NCBI GenBank assembly: GCA_964570205.1
Contig: CAZMXI010000054.1
Location: 1 to 27,459, forward strand
Direction of reading: 5' to 3'
Length of the DNA: 27,459 nt
Source of the DNA: CAZMXI01 sp964570205
GTDB lineage: Bacteria > Planctomycetota > Phycisphaerae > Tepidisphaerales > Tepidisphaeraceae
Shown here: positions 1 through 7,752 of the stretch, piece by piece
Layout of the letters: every line of letters starts with the position of its first letter
Numbering within the stretch: the first letter of the stretch is position 1
Notes under the pieces: model-generated
Database searches by the model: none
What the model was told of the DNA's origin: nothing
Seen by the model: only the letters and a program-made list of their open reading frames with translations
Translations under genes and position numbers: made by a program

Positions 1-381
1 ATGTGGTCGCTGATGGCAGCGCCGCTCGTGTTCTCGGGGGACATGACGAGGCTGGATGCGTTTACGCTGGGAATTCTGTGCAATTCCGAGGTGATCGAGA
101 TTGACCAGGATGCCTTGGGCAGGCAGGCGCGCATCGCGATGCAGAGCACGACGCAGCTTTTGCTGGTGAAGGATATGGAGGATGGATCGAAGGCGGTGGG
201 GCTGTTCAACCTGGGGGTCAAGCCGACGACAATGGCGCTGGATGCGAAGGTGGCGGGGGTGGAGAAGATCGGCCGCGTGCGGGATGTGTGGCGGCAAGAG
301 GACATTCGGCCTGGTGCGGAGGGGCTGCGTTTCGAGATTCCGCGGCATGGCACGGTGATGCTGCGGGTGTGGCCGGGATAG
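1..381 (+). CDS. Alpha-galactosidase (GH27-like), C-terminal part only
   Basis: This is the last 126 residues of a clan GH-D glycoside hydrolase. The first residues (MWSLMAAPLVFSGDMTRLD) match the GH27 segment in which a Trp-rich strand leads into the AAPL-x-x-GxDLTRLD motif near the end of the (beta/alpha)8 barrel. NSEVIEIDQDALGRQA follows, the typical NxEVIxVNQDPLG segment. The remaining roughly 80 residues fit the C-terminal antiparallel beta domain (DGSKAVGLFNLG, then GRVRDVWRQEDI). The ATG at base 1 is almost certainly an internal methionine and the true start lies upstream of the window. The family hydrolyses terminal alpha-galactosides (or alpha-N-acetylgalactosaminides), usually as an exported enzyme. 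The gene converges on the GH78 rhamnosidase 27 bases away, which suggests a plant or algal polysaccharide degradation neighbourhood. Confidence 0.85.
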   Translation: MWSLMAAPLVFSGDMTRLDAFTLGILCNSEVIEIDQDALGRQARIAMQSTTQLLLVKDMEDGSKAVGLFNLGVKPTTMALDAKVAGVEKIGRVRDVWRQEDIRPGAEGLRFEIPRHGTVMLRVWPG

Positions 382-408
382 CGGATGCGGTTGCGGGCGG
401 CGCGGAGA

Positions 409-2762
409 TCAGGTGTGGAATTCGTGGGCGCCCTCGGAGAGGGTGCGGATCTCGCCCAGCGGGCCGATGAATTCGGCCTCCATGTCGTGGGGGAGATCGA
501 CGCGGACGGCGAGCTGGTCGTCGCCAGCGCGTTCCCATTCGACGCGGATGTTGCCGAGGGGTGACGGGACGACGCCGCGTGCATATTCCAGCTTCCAGGG
601 GAACGGGGCGATACGCACCTGCTTCCAGCGCTGGCGGCGTGGCAGCGGCTGCGTTTTTCGGGTTCCCAGTCTTCCCAGAAGGTGGTGGCGCCCTGCTTGA
701 CCATCGCGCCCCATTTTTCGTGGATGAACTCGATGCCTTCCTCGCGGCAGCCGGCCTCGAAGATGGCGTCGAGCACGAAGGCCGAGAAGAAAGGACTTGC
801 GGGGAGGATTCTGGACTTACGGGCGCCGGATGCCTTGAGAAGCACATCGCGGACGAGGGTGGTGTGGGCCTCGGGCTTCAGGCGCAGCAGCATGGCGAGG
901 GCGTTGACGTGCTGGCTGGTGGTGTCAGGTTGTTTCCTGACCGACGGATCGAAACCGTCGCGCCAGAACCTGGACTTGGGGTCCCAGAAGCGCTGGATGA
1001 TGGCGGCGGCGACGGCGCCGGCCTTTTCGCCGTAGCGGATGGCAGGCTCTTGCAGTTCGAGGACTTCGCAGATGGCGGCGGCCCAGCGGAGGGCCTGGAG
1101 ATACATCATGTTGAGCGGGCCGCTGAAATTGCCGCGGTGAAGATTCTGCCAATCGAGGAAGACGCAGAAGGCGTCGAAGTTGCCGATGAGGCCATCGGCG
1201 GCCTCGTGAGCGGCGAAGAAATCGAACAGGCGGTGCATGACGGGCAGGCACTCGTGGAGCAGGGTGGTGCGGCCGGTGTGAAAGTAGTGGTCCCATAGGG
1301 TGCCAACCCAGGTCATCATGTAGTCGGGGAGGCGATGGCGAGGGCTGTCGGCCGGGGGGTGGGCGTGGAGCGAGCCGTCGGGGGCCTGCGACTGGGCGAC
1401 CTGGCGAATGCCCCGCTCGAGAAGGGACACGTCGGCGAAGGTATAGGCGTTCGTGCGGAACTGGACGCGGGCGTCGCCCCACCATTGGGCCTGCTCGCGC
1501 CAGGGGCAGTCGACATAGGCGTCGAACATGCAGTTTCGCTGAGTTTCCCGGCCGATGAGCCAGATGCGATTCAGCATGTCATCGCTGCACTGGAAGCTGC
1601 CGAGATCCCTGAGGGCGGCATGAACTTGGCGGAGGGCGACCTGTCGGATCTTCAAGGGGACGGAGAGGTTGCGGAAGGCCAGGGCGGCGTAGCGCATGCC
1701 TTTGAAAGCAAAGGGTTCCCATCGCTGAGGGCCGGGGCGGCAACGGTATCGGTCGGCGGTGGCTTCCTCGTTGGCGTCGGGCGAAGGGGCGCCAAGGATG
1801 ACCGGGGCGCCGGACTTGTCCACATCTTCAGCGTAGATGATGTCGATGATCTCATCGCCGGCGGCTTCGGCAATATCGAGGATGATGTGGCCGGCGCGGG
1901 TCTGGCCGAGGTCAAGGACGGCCATGACGTAGGAGCCGTCAGGGCGGGGGGCGATGGTCGTGGCAGACTCATCGGGGCGGAGCATGGCGTCGGGGTTTTC
2001 CAGAAGGTTCTTGTCCTTCTTGCGGTCCTCCTGAAGGAGCAGATGATAGACATCGTCGGCGATCTTGTAGCCCCGGCTGTTCTCGCCCGTGAACTGGGCG
2101 GTGATGGCGGCGAAGGGCTCGATGTGGTCCGTGAGGTGGGGGACGCCGCGAGGCTCCATAACGAGCCAGGGCGGCGAGCCGACCGGGCCGAGATCGACCG
2201 GGGCGGTCCAGCCGGTTTCAGTAGTGGGTTGGAAGTGCGGGGCCATCCATTGTGCCGGTTCGCGGTCGGCGTCGAAATGCTCCTGAAAGCCAAGCGCGAT
2301 GGACAGGCGCGATACGTCGCGCCGCCAGCTTTGTGAGGTGGAACACATCCATCCATCCGGCGTGTGGACGGGGTGGTTCTTGCCATCGGCTTCGATGCTG
2401 CAGTCGAAGAGGAAGCCGCTGGCGTCGCGGTAGACGCTCTGGAATGTGGGGACGCCGTACTGGTGGACGATGGCGCAGATCGTATTGGGACCAACGTCAA
2501 GGAATGTTGCGATGTCGAGGCGGTCGAAAGACTGGCGATCGGGATAAGACCGGGCGGGACCCTGATGGATGTGGCGGCCATTGATGAACAGGGTGTACCG
2601 GGCGTCGGCGGAGATGCGGGCGATGGCGATCGTCGGCTTGACGGGCAAATCGACGGCGCGGCGGAAGCAGGCATAATGATTCCACGGGCGGCTGAGGAAC
2701 TTGCGGGTCCAGCACCAATGGGCGCTCCATGGATTGGTCAAATCGGGGCTTCCTGCGGGCAT
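409..2762 (-). pseudogene. Alpha-L-rhamnosidase (GH78) with a 3' frameshift/deletion
   Basis: The start is ATG at 2762 behind AAGGAAACGAGTTGGAG. The frame reads an N-terminal carbohydrate-binding-like domain (ISADARYTLFINGRHIH), then the (alpha/alpha)6 barrel. Both catalytic signatures are visible: DCPWREQAQWWGDAR near 1515-1475 (general acid Glu plus Asp residues) and TTFWEDW near 690 (general base Glu). Just after SRCHAASA (about 640) this frame loses homology and stays open past base 1. The expected C-terminal domain (WKQVRIAPFPWKLEYARG to the stop at 409) is in another frame. Comparison with the family pattern CHAWSAxPAY...GVxP...W suggests about 20 residues are missing at the junction, so this is a small out-of-frame deletion rather than a simple one-base slip. 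A sequencing or assembly error cannot be excluded. If real, the last barrel helices are lost and the product is probably inactive. Confidence 0.82.
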
Positions 2763-2861
2763 CTCCAACTCGTTTCCTTGTAAAGCGTAACCGTGGCGAA
2801 TAGTGTAACGTGTGGACGGCGGTTGAGGCAAAGGCACGGCAAAGCCTGGAAGATGGGCGTT

Positions 2862-3614
2862 ATGGACAAAGAAGTGGCGTTGTTCATCACGTGTCTGAAT
2901 GACCAATTCTATCCCACGGTTGGGATTGCAGTTACAAAGATTCTGGAGCATTTCGGATGCGTGGTGCATTTCCCGGCCGAGCAGACATGCTGCGGGCAGC
3001 CGTTTCTCAACGATGGCTATGAAGAGAGTGCCCGTGAGTTGGCAAAGCGAATGGTCGGCATTTTCGAGCCGTACGAATACGTGGTGACGCCGAGCGCGAG
3101 TTGCTGCGTGATGGTGCGTAAGCACTTTCCCAAGCTGCTGGAGGGGGATCATGCGTATGAACACGGTTTACGGAAGCTCTGTCGTGGGACATATGAGTTT
3201 GTGGAGTTTCTGGAGAAGGTGCTGAAGGTCGATTTCTTCCAGTTCAAGCTGCCCAGAGTGACGAAGGTGACGTATCACCACAACTGTCACCTGCGTGGGC
3301 TTGGGGCGAAGGACGACACATTGCGGCTGATCCAGGAGATGCGGAATGTGGAGTATCGGCCGATGGAGCAGGCGGAGCAGTGCTGTGGATTTGGGGGGAC
3401 ATTCGCGGTGAAGTATCCGGCGATCAGTTCGGCGATCGTGGAGGACAAGGCGTATCACATCGCGGCGGCCGGCGCAGACGTAACCATAAGCAATGACGTT
3501 GGTTGCAGCTTGAACATCGCGGGATCGTGCCATAGGCGAAACGTTCCGACGCGGGTGTGTCACATTGCGGAGCTGATTGCCGAATCCATGGGCCTCGATG
3601 TGACAGAATTGTGA
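2862..3614 (+). CDS. lutA: LutA/YkgE-type (Fe-S)-binding oxidoreductase subunit
   Basis: The protein has 250 residues from the ATG at 2862, chosen because GGAAG lies 9 bases upstream; longer starts at 2793 and 2853 lack a spaced Shine-Dalgarno. It contains two cysteine-rich CCG domains. The first has C11, CCGQPFLN (C43-C44) and C81-C82. The second has C142, QCCGFGGTF (C174-C175) and C215. This matches LutA, the small subunit of the LutABC L-lactate dehydrogenase complex, and glycolate-oxidase-type subunits that bind Fe-S clusters at CCG motifs. LutB and LutC are not in the window, so partners must lie elsewhere. The gene diverges from the rhamnosidase across 99 bases. L-rhamnose breakdown can yield lactaldehyde and lactate, so a link to rhamnose use is plausible but only inferred. 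Cysteines and length (LutA is about 240 residues) make the family call firm. Confidence 0.85.
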   Translation: MDKEVALFITCLNDQFYPTVGIAVTKILEHFGCVVHFPAEQTCCGQPFLNDGYEESARELAKRMVGIFEPYEYVVTPSASCCVMVRKHFPKLLEGDHAYEHGLRKLCRGTYEFVEFLEKVLKVDFFQFKLPRVTKVTYHHNCHLRGLGAKDDTLRLIQEMRNVEYRPMEQAEQCCGFGGTFAVKYPAISSAIVEDKAYHIAAAGADVTISNDVGCSLNIAGSCHRRNVPTRVCHIAELIAESMGLDVTEL

Positions 3615-3648
3615 GTGGTGTCGTCTATGGAGACAGGCCGGGGAGCTG

Positions 3649-4215
3649 GTGGACGTGGCGTATACTGTCAGCAGAGCCACCCATATGCGTAAGAAGGGCT
3701 TACAGACTCTGCCGAACCTGACGGAGGACGTCACGCGCCTGGTGGCGGACTTGGAACATGAATCGGACCGCGGCGTGGCGCTGCTGGCGGCGGCGTTTCT
3801 GGATGATGTCCTGGACGTGATGATCCGGGCGGCGTTGATCAACGATGACGAGGCGGTGAGCAAGCTGTGCGGCATCGGCCGGCCGCTGGAGTCCTTCGGG
3901 GCGCGGACGCACATGGCGCATTGCATCGGGTTGCTCGGTGCGGATGTGTATCATGACATCAACCTGATCCGGGAGATCCGCAACGACTTTGCGCACCGGC
4001 AGCCGACGACATTTGATGCGCCGCAGATTATGGCGAAATGCGAGAGGCTCAAGTGTGTGTCGTTCATGCTGGAGGATGATTCGTGCCGGTGCAGGGACCG
4101 ATTCACGGCGGACGTGGTGCTGATCGTGAATCATCTGATCATCTGCACGGGACAGCTTCAACATGCCGAAGCGGCCAAGAGCTTCACCGAGAACGGTTTT
4201 CTACGGCTGAGGTGA
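3649..4215 (+). CDS. MltR/YggD-family protein
   Basis: Up to 188 residues. The core reads LEHESDRGVALLAAAFLDDVLDVM (split here as LEHESDRGVALLAAAF and LDDVLDVM), then RPLESFGARTHMAHCIGLLG, then LIREIRNDFAHRQPTTFD. This order (ESDRG...AAFLD, PL-x-SFxAR, IRxxRNxFAH) is the signature of the mannitol-operon repressor MltR family. In enterobacteria MltR represses mtl genes, but the family is widespread and has no obvious DNA-binding domain, so the function here is unknown. The start is uncertain. GTG at 3649 or 3655 sits behind GGGGAG (3640-3645), with better spacing for 3655; ATG at 3685 has no Shine-Dalgarno. The gene follows lutA by 34 bases on the same strand, so co-transcription is likely. 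It converges on the oxidoreductase at 4232 with 16 bases between stops. Confidence 0.75.
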   Translation: MDVAYTVSRATHMRKKGLQTLPNLTEDVTRLVADLEHESDRGVALLAAAFLDDVLDVMIRAALINDDEAVSKLCGIGRPLESFGARTHMAHCIGLLGADVYHDINLIREIRNDFAHRQPTTFDAPQIMAKCERLKCVSFMLEDDSCRCRDRFTADVVLIVNHLIICTGQLQHAEAAKSFTENGFLRLR

Positions 4216-4231
4216 AGGGGATGCGCCGCGC

Positions 4232-5587
4232 TTACAGGGTCCAGCCCTGGCGATACTCGTAATGAAGGAGTTTGTTGGCCTCGGGGACGTTGGTGACCTT
4301 GAGGTTGGGGCTGTCCCAGAGGAGTTTCCGGCCGCCGAGGCGGACGCTGACGGTGCCGAGGAGGACGGCTTCAGTGAGGGGGCCTGCGAAATCGGCGAAA
4401 TCGGACCGCGGCTTGACGTTCTTGTTGCCCTTGGCGGCCTCGATCCACTCCCTGTAATGCCCGATGGAGCGGGGGAGAGTTCTGGGCGGGCGCTGAAATG
4501 CCTGCATCTTGGCTTCCGGGATGAGGCGAGGGCTGTGGCCGCCCCAGCCATCGACGAGGAGCATTCCTTCGTCGCCGGCGAAAAGGACGCCATCCTCCTT
4601 GTTGAGCTCGCGGCCGATCTCGAGTTCAGCGGGTCGGGGCGGGAGCAGGCCGCCATCGTACCAGTGGAGCGTGACGGGGGGCATGTCGCCGCGGGCGGGG
4701 AAGTCGTAATGGACGACCGAGGCGAGGGGGAGAGTCTCTTCGTACACGGGGGTTGAGCTGGCGCTGACGCTGGTCGGCGCGCCGAGCTTGAGGGCGGAGA
4801 AGATGGGAGCGATGTTGTGGATGCCCATGTCGCCGAGGCCTCCGGAGCCGAAATCCCACCAGCCGCGCCAGGCGAAGGGAACGTAGGCCGGGTGATAGGG
4901 GCGGTAGGGCGCGGGGCCGAGCCAAAGGTCCCAGTCGAGATGCGCCGGGACAGGGGGTGTCTGCCGGGGTCGTTCGATGCCCTGGGCCCAATAGAGCTGG
5001 CGGGCACCCTTGTGAGTAGGGCGGTCGGACCAGGCGTGGACCTCGCGAACCTGGCCGATGGCACCGGCCGAGATCCACTCATTGATGAGGCGGTTGCCCT
5101 CGAACTCCATGCCCTGGTTGCCCATCTGGGTGACGACGCGTTTCTGCTTGGCGGCGTTGCTGAGGGCGCGGGCCTCGTGAACGGTTCGGGTGAGGGGTTT
5201 CTCGCAGTAGACGTGTTTGCCGAGTTTGATGGCCGCCATGGACGCGGGGGCGTGGATGTGGTCGGGCGCGGCGACCAGGACGGCGTCGATCTGCCTGTCC
5301 ATGTCAGCGAGCATCTGGCGGAAATCGCGGTATCGCCTGGCCTGCGGGAAACGCTTGAAGGCGGCGGCAGCGGCGTTGAGATCGACATCGCAAAGGGCGA
5401 CGATGTTCTCGCTCTTGAGGCCATCGAGGTCATCGAGGGCCCGGCCGCCAGCGCCGATGGAGGCGATGTTGAGCTTCTCGCTGGGGGGAGTCTGGCCTTG
5501 GCCGAGGACATGGCGGGGCACGATCGTGACGGCGGCCGCAGCCGCTGAAGAGGCCAGCATGGCCCGACGGGATATCCTTGTGCGCAT
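4232..5587 (-). CDS. Tat-exported Gfo/Idh/MocA family oxidoreductase
   Basis: 451 residues from the ATG at 5587, which has GAAAGGG about 6 bases upstream. An alternative ATG at 5608 overlaps the sigma-factor stop as ATGA. A twin-arginine signal (ISRRAMLASSAAAAAVTIVP, RR at 7-8) precedes a Rossmann fold with IGAGGRA (44-50) and the family EKP motif (YCEKPL, E129-K130-P131). GSGGLGDMGIHNI lies in the C-terminal alpha/beta domain, including the usual conserved His. The family carries out NAD(P)-dependent oxidation or reduction of sugars and related alcohols. Planctomycetes hold many Tat-exported members whose substrates are unknown. The gene follows the ECF sigma gene directly and may be its co-transcribed target or simply the end of the operon. 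Substrate cannot be read from the sequence. Confidence 0.88.
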   Translation of the reverse strand: MRTRISRRAMLASSAAAAAVTIVPRHVLGQGQTPPSEKLNIASIGAGGRALDDLDGLKSENIVALCDVDLNAAAAAFKRFPQARRYRDFRQMLADMDRQIDAVLVAAPDHIHAPASMAAIKLGKHVYCEKPLTRTVHEARALSNAAKQKRVVTQMGNQGMEFEGNRLINEWISAGAIGQVREVHAWSDRPTHKGARQLYWAQGIERPRQTPPVPAHLDWDLWLGPAPYRPYHPAYVPFAWRGWWDFGSGGLGDMGIHNIAPIFSALKLGAPTSVSASSTPVYEETLPLASVVHYDFPARGDMPPVTLHWYDGGLLPPRPAELEIGRELNKEDGVLFAGDEGMLLVDGWGGHSPRLIPEAKMQAFQRPPRTLPRSIGHYREWIEAAKGNKNVKPRSDFADFAGPLTEAVLLGTVSVRLGGRKLLWDSPNLKVTNVPEANKLLHYEYRQGWTL

Positions 5588-5604
5588 ATCTGCCCTTTCG
5601 AGAG

Positions 5605-6510
5605 TCATTTGCGGAAGAAGCCGACGGTTGACTGCATCAGCTTGTCGCGAAGCGCGCGGGGGGCCTCGACGGACTGTGATTGGAGGTCTTCCAGATTGGC
5701 TCTGCAGAAACGGCAGCCGAGGCGGTTGATGTGGAAATCCACGTAGTCATGCCAGGGCTGGTCGAGGGTGCCGAGGAGGAATCGTCCGACGGTGCTGCGT
5801 TTGGGGCAGCTCAGTCGTTGCTCTTCCCAGATTTCGGTGAGGAGGGAGTCGGCGCAGCCTTCGGTTTCGATGGCGGAGACATCGGTTTCCTTCAGGCGCA
5901 TCGCGACCTTTTCACGCAGGGACTTGAGCCAGCGGTGCTTGATGAGCGCGACGTTCTTCTCGTCGACGCCGACCTGCGGGGCGATGTCCTTGTTGCGGAG
6001 CTGGGCGTAGAAGAGCATCTCCATGATCTTCAGGTCGCGGAAGTCCTCGGCTTCCTTCAGGGCGCGGACCATTTCGGCGAGGGATTGGGCAAGGGCGTCG
6101 CGCTCGCGGTCAAGCTGCTCATCCCGGCGGGCGTAGGCGCTGGCGGTGGGATCGTCGGCGGCGAGTTGATCGAGTGTTGGTCCGGTCGGGGATGAATCGC
6201 CGGACACACTGTCCTGAAGCTGGCAGACATTGACGCGGCGGCCGCGGAGCAGGTCGATCACGCGGCGGCGAAGGATCATGAAGAGATAGGTTTCGAGGCT
6301 GGCTTCCTGGCGATAGGCCGCAACGCCCCTCAGGAACTGTACGAAGGTGTCCTGGACGACGTCTTCGGCATCGGCGGCGTTGATGGCGCGGCTTCGGGCA
6401 AACGCGAGGAGGCGGCCCTGAAATCGGGTGACGAGCTGTTGCCAGCTTTCAGCGTCGCCGCGGCGTATGCGCTCCACGAGGTACTGTTCAGCTTGTGTTG
6501 GCTCACCCAT
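5605..6510 (-). CDS. ECF-type RNA polymerase sigma factor with C-terminal zinc-binding-like tail
   Basis: 301 residues from the ATG at 6510, preferred over 6531 because TTGGGGCG lies just upstream. Sigma region 2 spans about 21-92 (LLAFARSRAINAADAEDVVQ, then SLETYLFMILRRRVIDLLRG). An acidic, Ser/Thr-rich linker (about 100-140) leads to a diverged region 4 (about 145-205, IAPQVGVDEKNVALIKHRW). An extra roughly 95-residue tail follows, with RLSCPKRSTVGRFLLGTL and a H-x5-C-x2-C motif (H260, C266, C269), resembling the anti-sigma zinc-binding segment often attached to planctomycete sigma factors and kinases. No separate anti-sigma gene is adjacent; a Ser/Thr kinase is encoded two genes upstream in the same run. 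This suggests control by phosphorylation or by the fused tail, which is inference. The stop overlaps a possible start of the next gene (ATGA). Confidence 0.85.
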   Translation of the reverse strand: MGEPTQAEQYLVERIRRGDAESWQQLVTRFQGRLLAFARSRAINAADAEDVVQDTFVQFLRGVAAYRQEASLETYLFMILRRRVIDLLRGRRVNVCQLQDSVSGDSSPTGPTLDQLAADDPTASAYARRDEQLDRERDALAQSLAEMVRALKEAEDFRDLKIMEMLFYAQLRNKDIAPQVGVDEKNVALIKHRWLKSLREKVAMRLKETDVSAIETEGCADSLLTEIWEEQRLSCPKRSTVGRFLLGTLDQPWHDYVDFHINRLGCRFCRANLEDLQSQSVEAPRALRDKLMQSTVGFFRK

Positions 6511-6561
6511 CGCCCCAAAGCATACCCGCATGGGGTTCGGGGGGTAAAGGCCCCAACCGCG

Positions 6562-7752
6562 TTACGCAAAATCGAGGGCCAGAAGCACCAGAAGGCTGCC
6601 TGCCAGGCCGATGACTATGGCGGCCAGAAGAAGAGACCATGTGAAGTAGCCGCGGGTGAGGTGGTTCACAAGGAGGTAAAGCAGCCAGGTCATCAAGGTA
6701 AGGACGCCGATGGACAGGATGCTGGCAAGGATGCTCTGCCGCCCGATGTTCCGGCGTTCAGCGGCAAGCGCCATGATCTGATCGGCTATCGCATTGATGT
6801 TGCGGTCTGAGAAATCGACGAGAACCGAGTGGCGGTAATACCCGACTGAGCCATGTGTGAATCGCTGGGAGAAATCATCCTGAATGAACGAGCCGCGGCG
6901 CATTAGCTCGCTGCGGACCTGGCTGTCGAGCCATCGCTCGTCGATTGGACCAAAACTCCGTAGGTGCTGGGGTCGGATGGCGCTGCGGACGAGGCCCAGG
7001 TACATCTGGTGGATCCGCTCGCGGGCATCGATCTGGGCGATGTGGGCGGTGGAGGCTCTGGAAACGGATGTGACGACGCGCAGAGTCTGGCCGGGGCGGC
7101 CGGGGAAGACGTCGTCGGGATACTCCATCCAGGGCTTGTTGACGAAGAACGCGACCCGGTTCGACTGCTGATTGCCAGGACCCAGGGTTGTGAGGCGAAG
7201 CGCATCCTGACCAGGCCGCGTCGGCTGATCATCATCCAGGCGGATCCAGATTTCGTCTGAAGGGCGAGTGGCGGCGTGGGAGGCGCGGTCGATGCGGTTC
7301 TGGCGAAAGCGATCGCGGAGTTGGCTGATGAACGCGTTGATCGCTTCGGATGGCACGTCGCCATCCACTCGGATGGGGATCGGGCTCTCACGGTTTGCCT
7401 GCTGACTGGCGCGGGGGATGTCCCATTGGCGAGCCAGGCTGCGGGCGGCGCCGTCGACGGAATGATGGACATCCGGCTCGGGCACGCCCTGGTGGACCGG
7501 AGGGAAATCGGCGCGGGCGGTGGTCATGGCGTCGGTCGTGTACTGTCGGTTGGGGGTGATTGCCGTCTGGCGTGTCGCGACCGGTTCCGAGCGGACGAAC
7601 AACAAGGCGGCAATCAGCAGAGTCGCGATGACGGCGAGCGCGGTCCAGTGCTTGCGCACAGCGAGAAACAGCAGGATCGCGAACACCACCGCCGCGACGA
7701 GCACGAAGAACACCAGACCGCTGTAAGACTGTTGGTACTCAGCGAGCAGCAT
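6562..7752 (-). CDS. Membrane protein of unknown function, in kinase/sigma operon
   Basis: 396 residues from the ATG at 7752, which has AAAGGAGG 6 bases upstream and overlaps the end of the kinase gene by 14 bases, a sign of translational coupling. There are two N-terminal membrane segments (about 11-32, FFVLVAAVVFAILLFLAV, and 36-53) and two more in the last 60 residues (LASILSIGVLTLMTWLLYLL, then SLLLAAIVIGLAGSLLVLLA). Between them is a roughly 270-residue soluble region without cysteine motifs, containing a Pro/Arg-rich stretch and a segment with NRVAFFVNKPWMEYPDDVFP. The family is not recognised. Position between a membrane kinase and an ECF sigma factor suggests an envelope sensor or transducer that shares the membrane with the kinase, which is inference. 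The 30-base gap to the sigma gene supports a single transcript. Confidence 0.7.
   Translation of the reverse strand: MLLAEYQQSYSGLVFFVLVAAVVFAILLFLAVRKHWTALAVIATLLIAALLFVRSEPVATRQTAITPNRQYTTDAMTTARADFPPVHQGVPEPDVHHSVDGAARSLARQWDIPRASQQANRESPIPIRVDGDVPSEAINAFISQLRDRFRQNRIDRASHAATRPSDEIWIRLDDDQPTRPGQDALRLTTLGPGNQQSNRVAFFVNKPWMEYPDDVFPGRPGQTLRVVTSVSRASTAHIAQIDARERIHQMYLGLVRSAIRPQHLRSFGPIDERWLDSQVRSELMRRGSFIQDDFSQRFTHGSVGYYRHSVLVDFSDRNINAIADQIMALAAERRNIGRQSILASILSIGVLTLMTWLLYLLVNHLTRGYFTWSLLLAAIVIGLAGSLLVLLALDFA

Noticed and set aside
1335..2336. A 333-codon plus-strand frame inside the rhamnosidase region
   Set aside because: Antisense to GH78 catalytic motifs; composition typical of a shadow.
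2778..2806. TTGTAA...TAGTGT as a promoter for lutA
   Set aside because: Spacing is right (17) but the -10 box matches only 3 of 6 consensus positions.
4201..5511. A 436-codon minus-strand frame overlapping the first oxidoreductase
   Set aside because: Ser/Pro/Arg-rich shadow in a different frame of the Gfo/Idh/MocA gene; no motifs.
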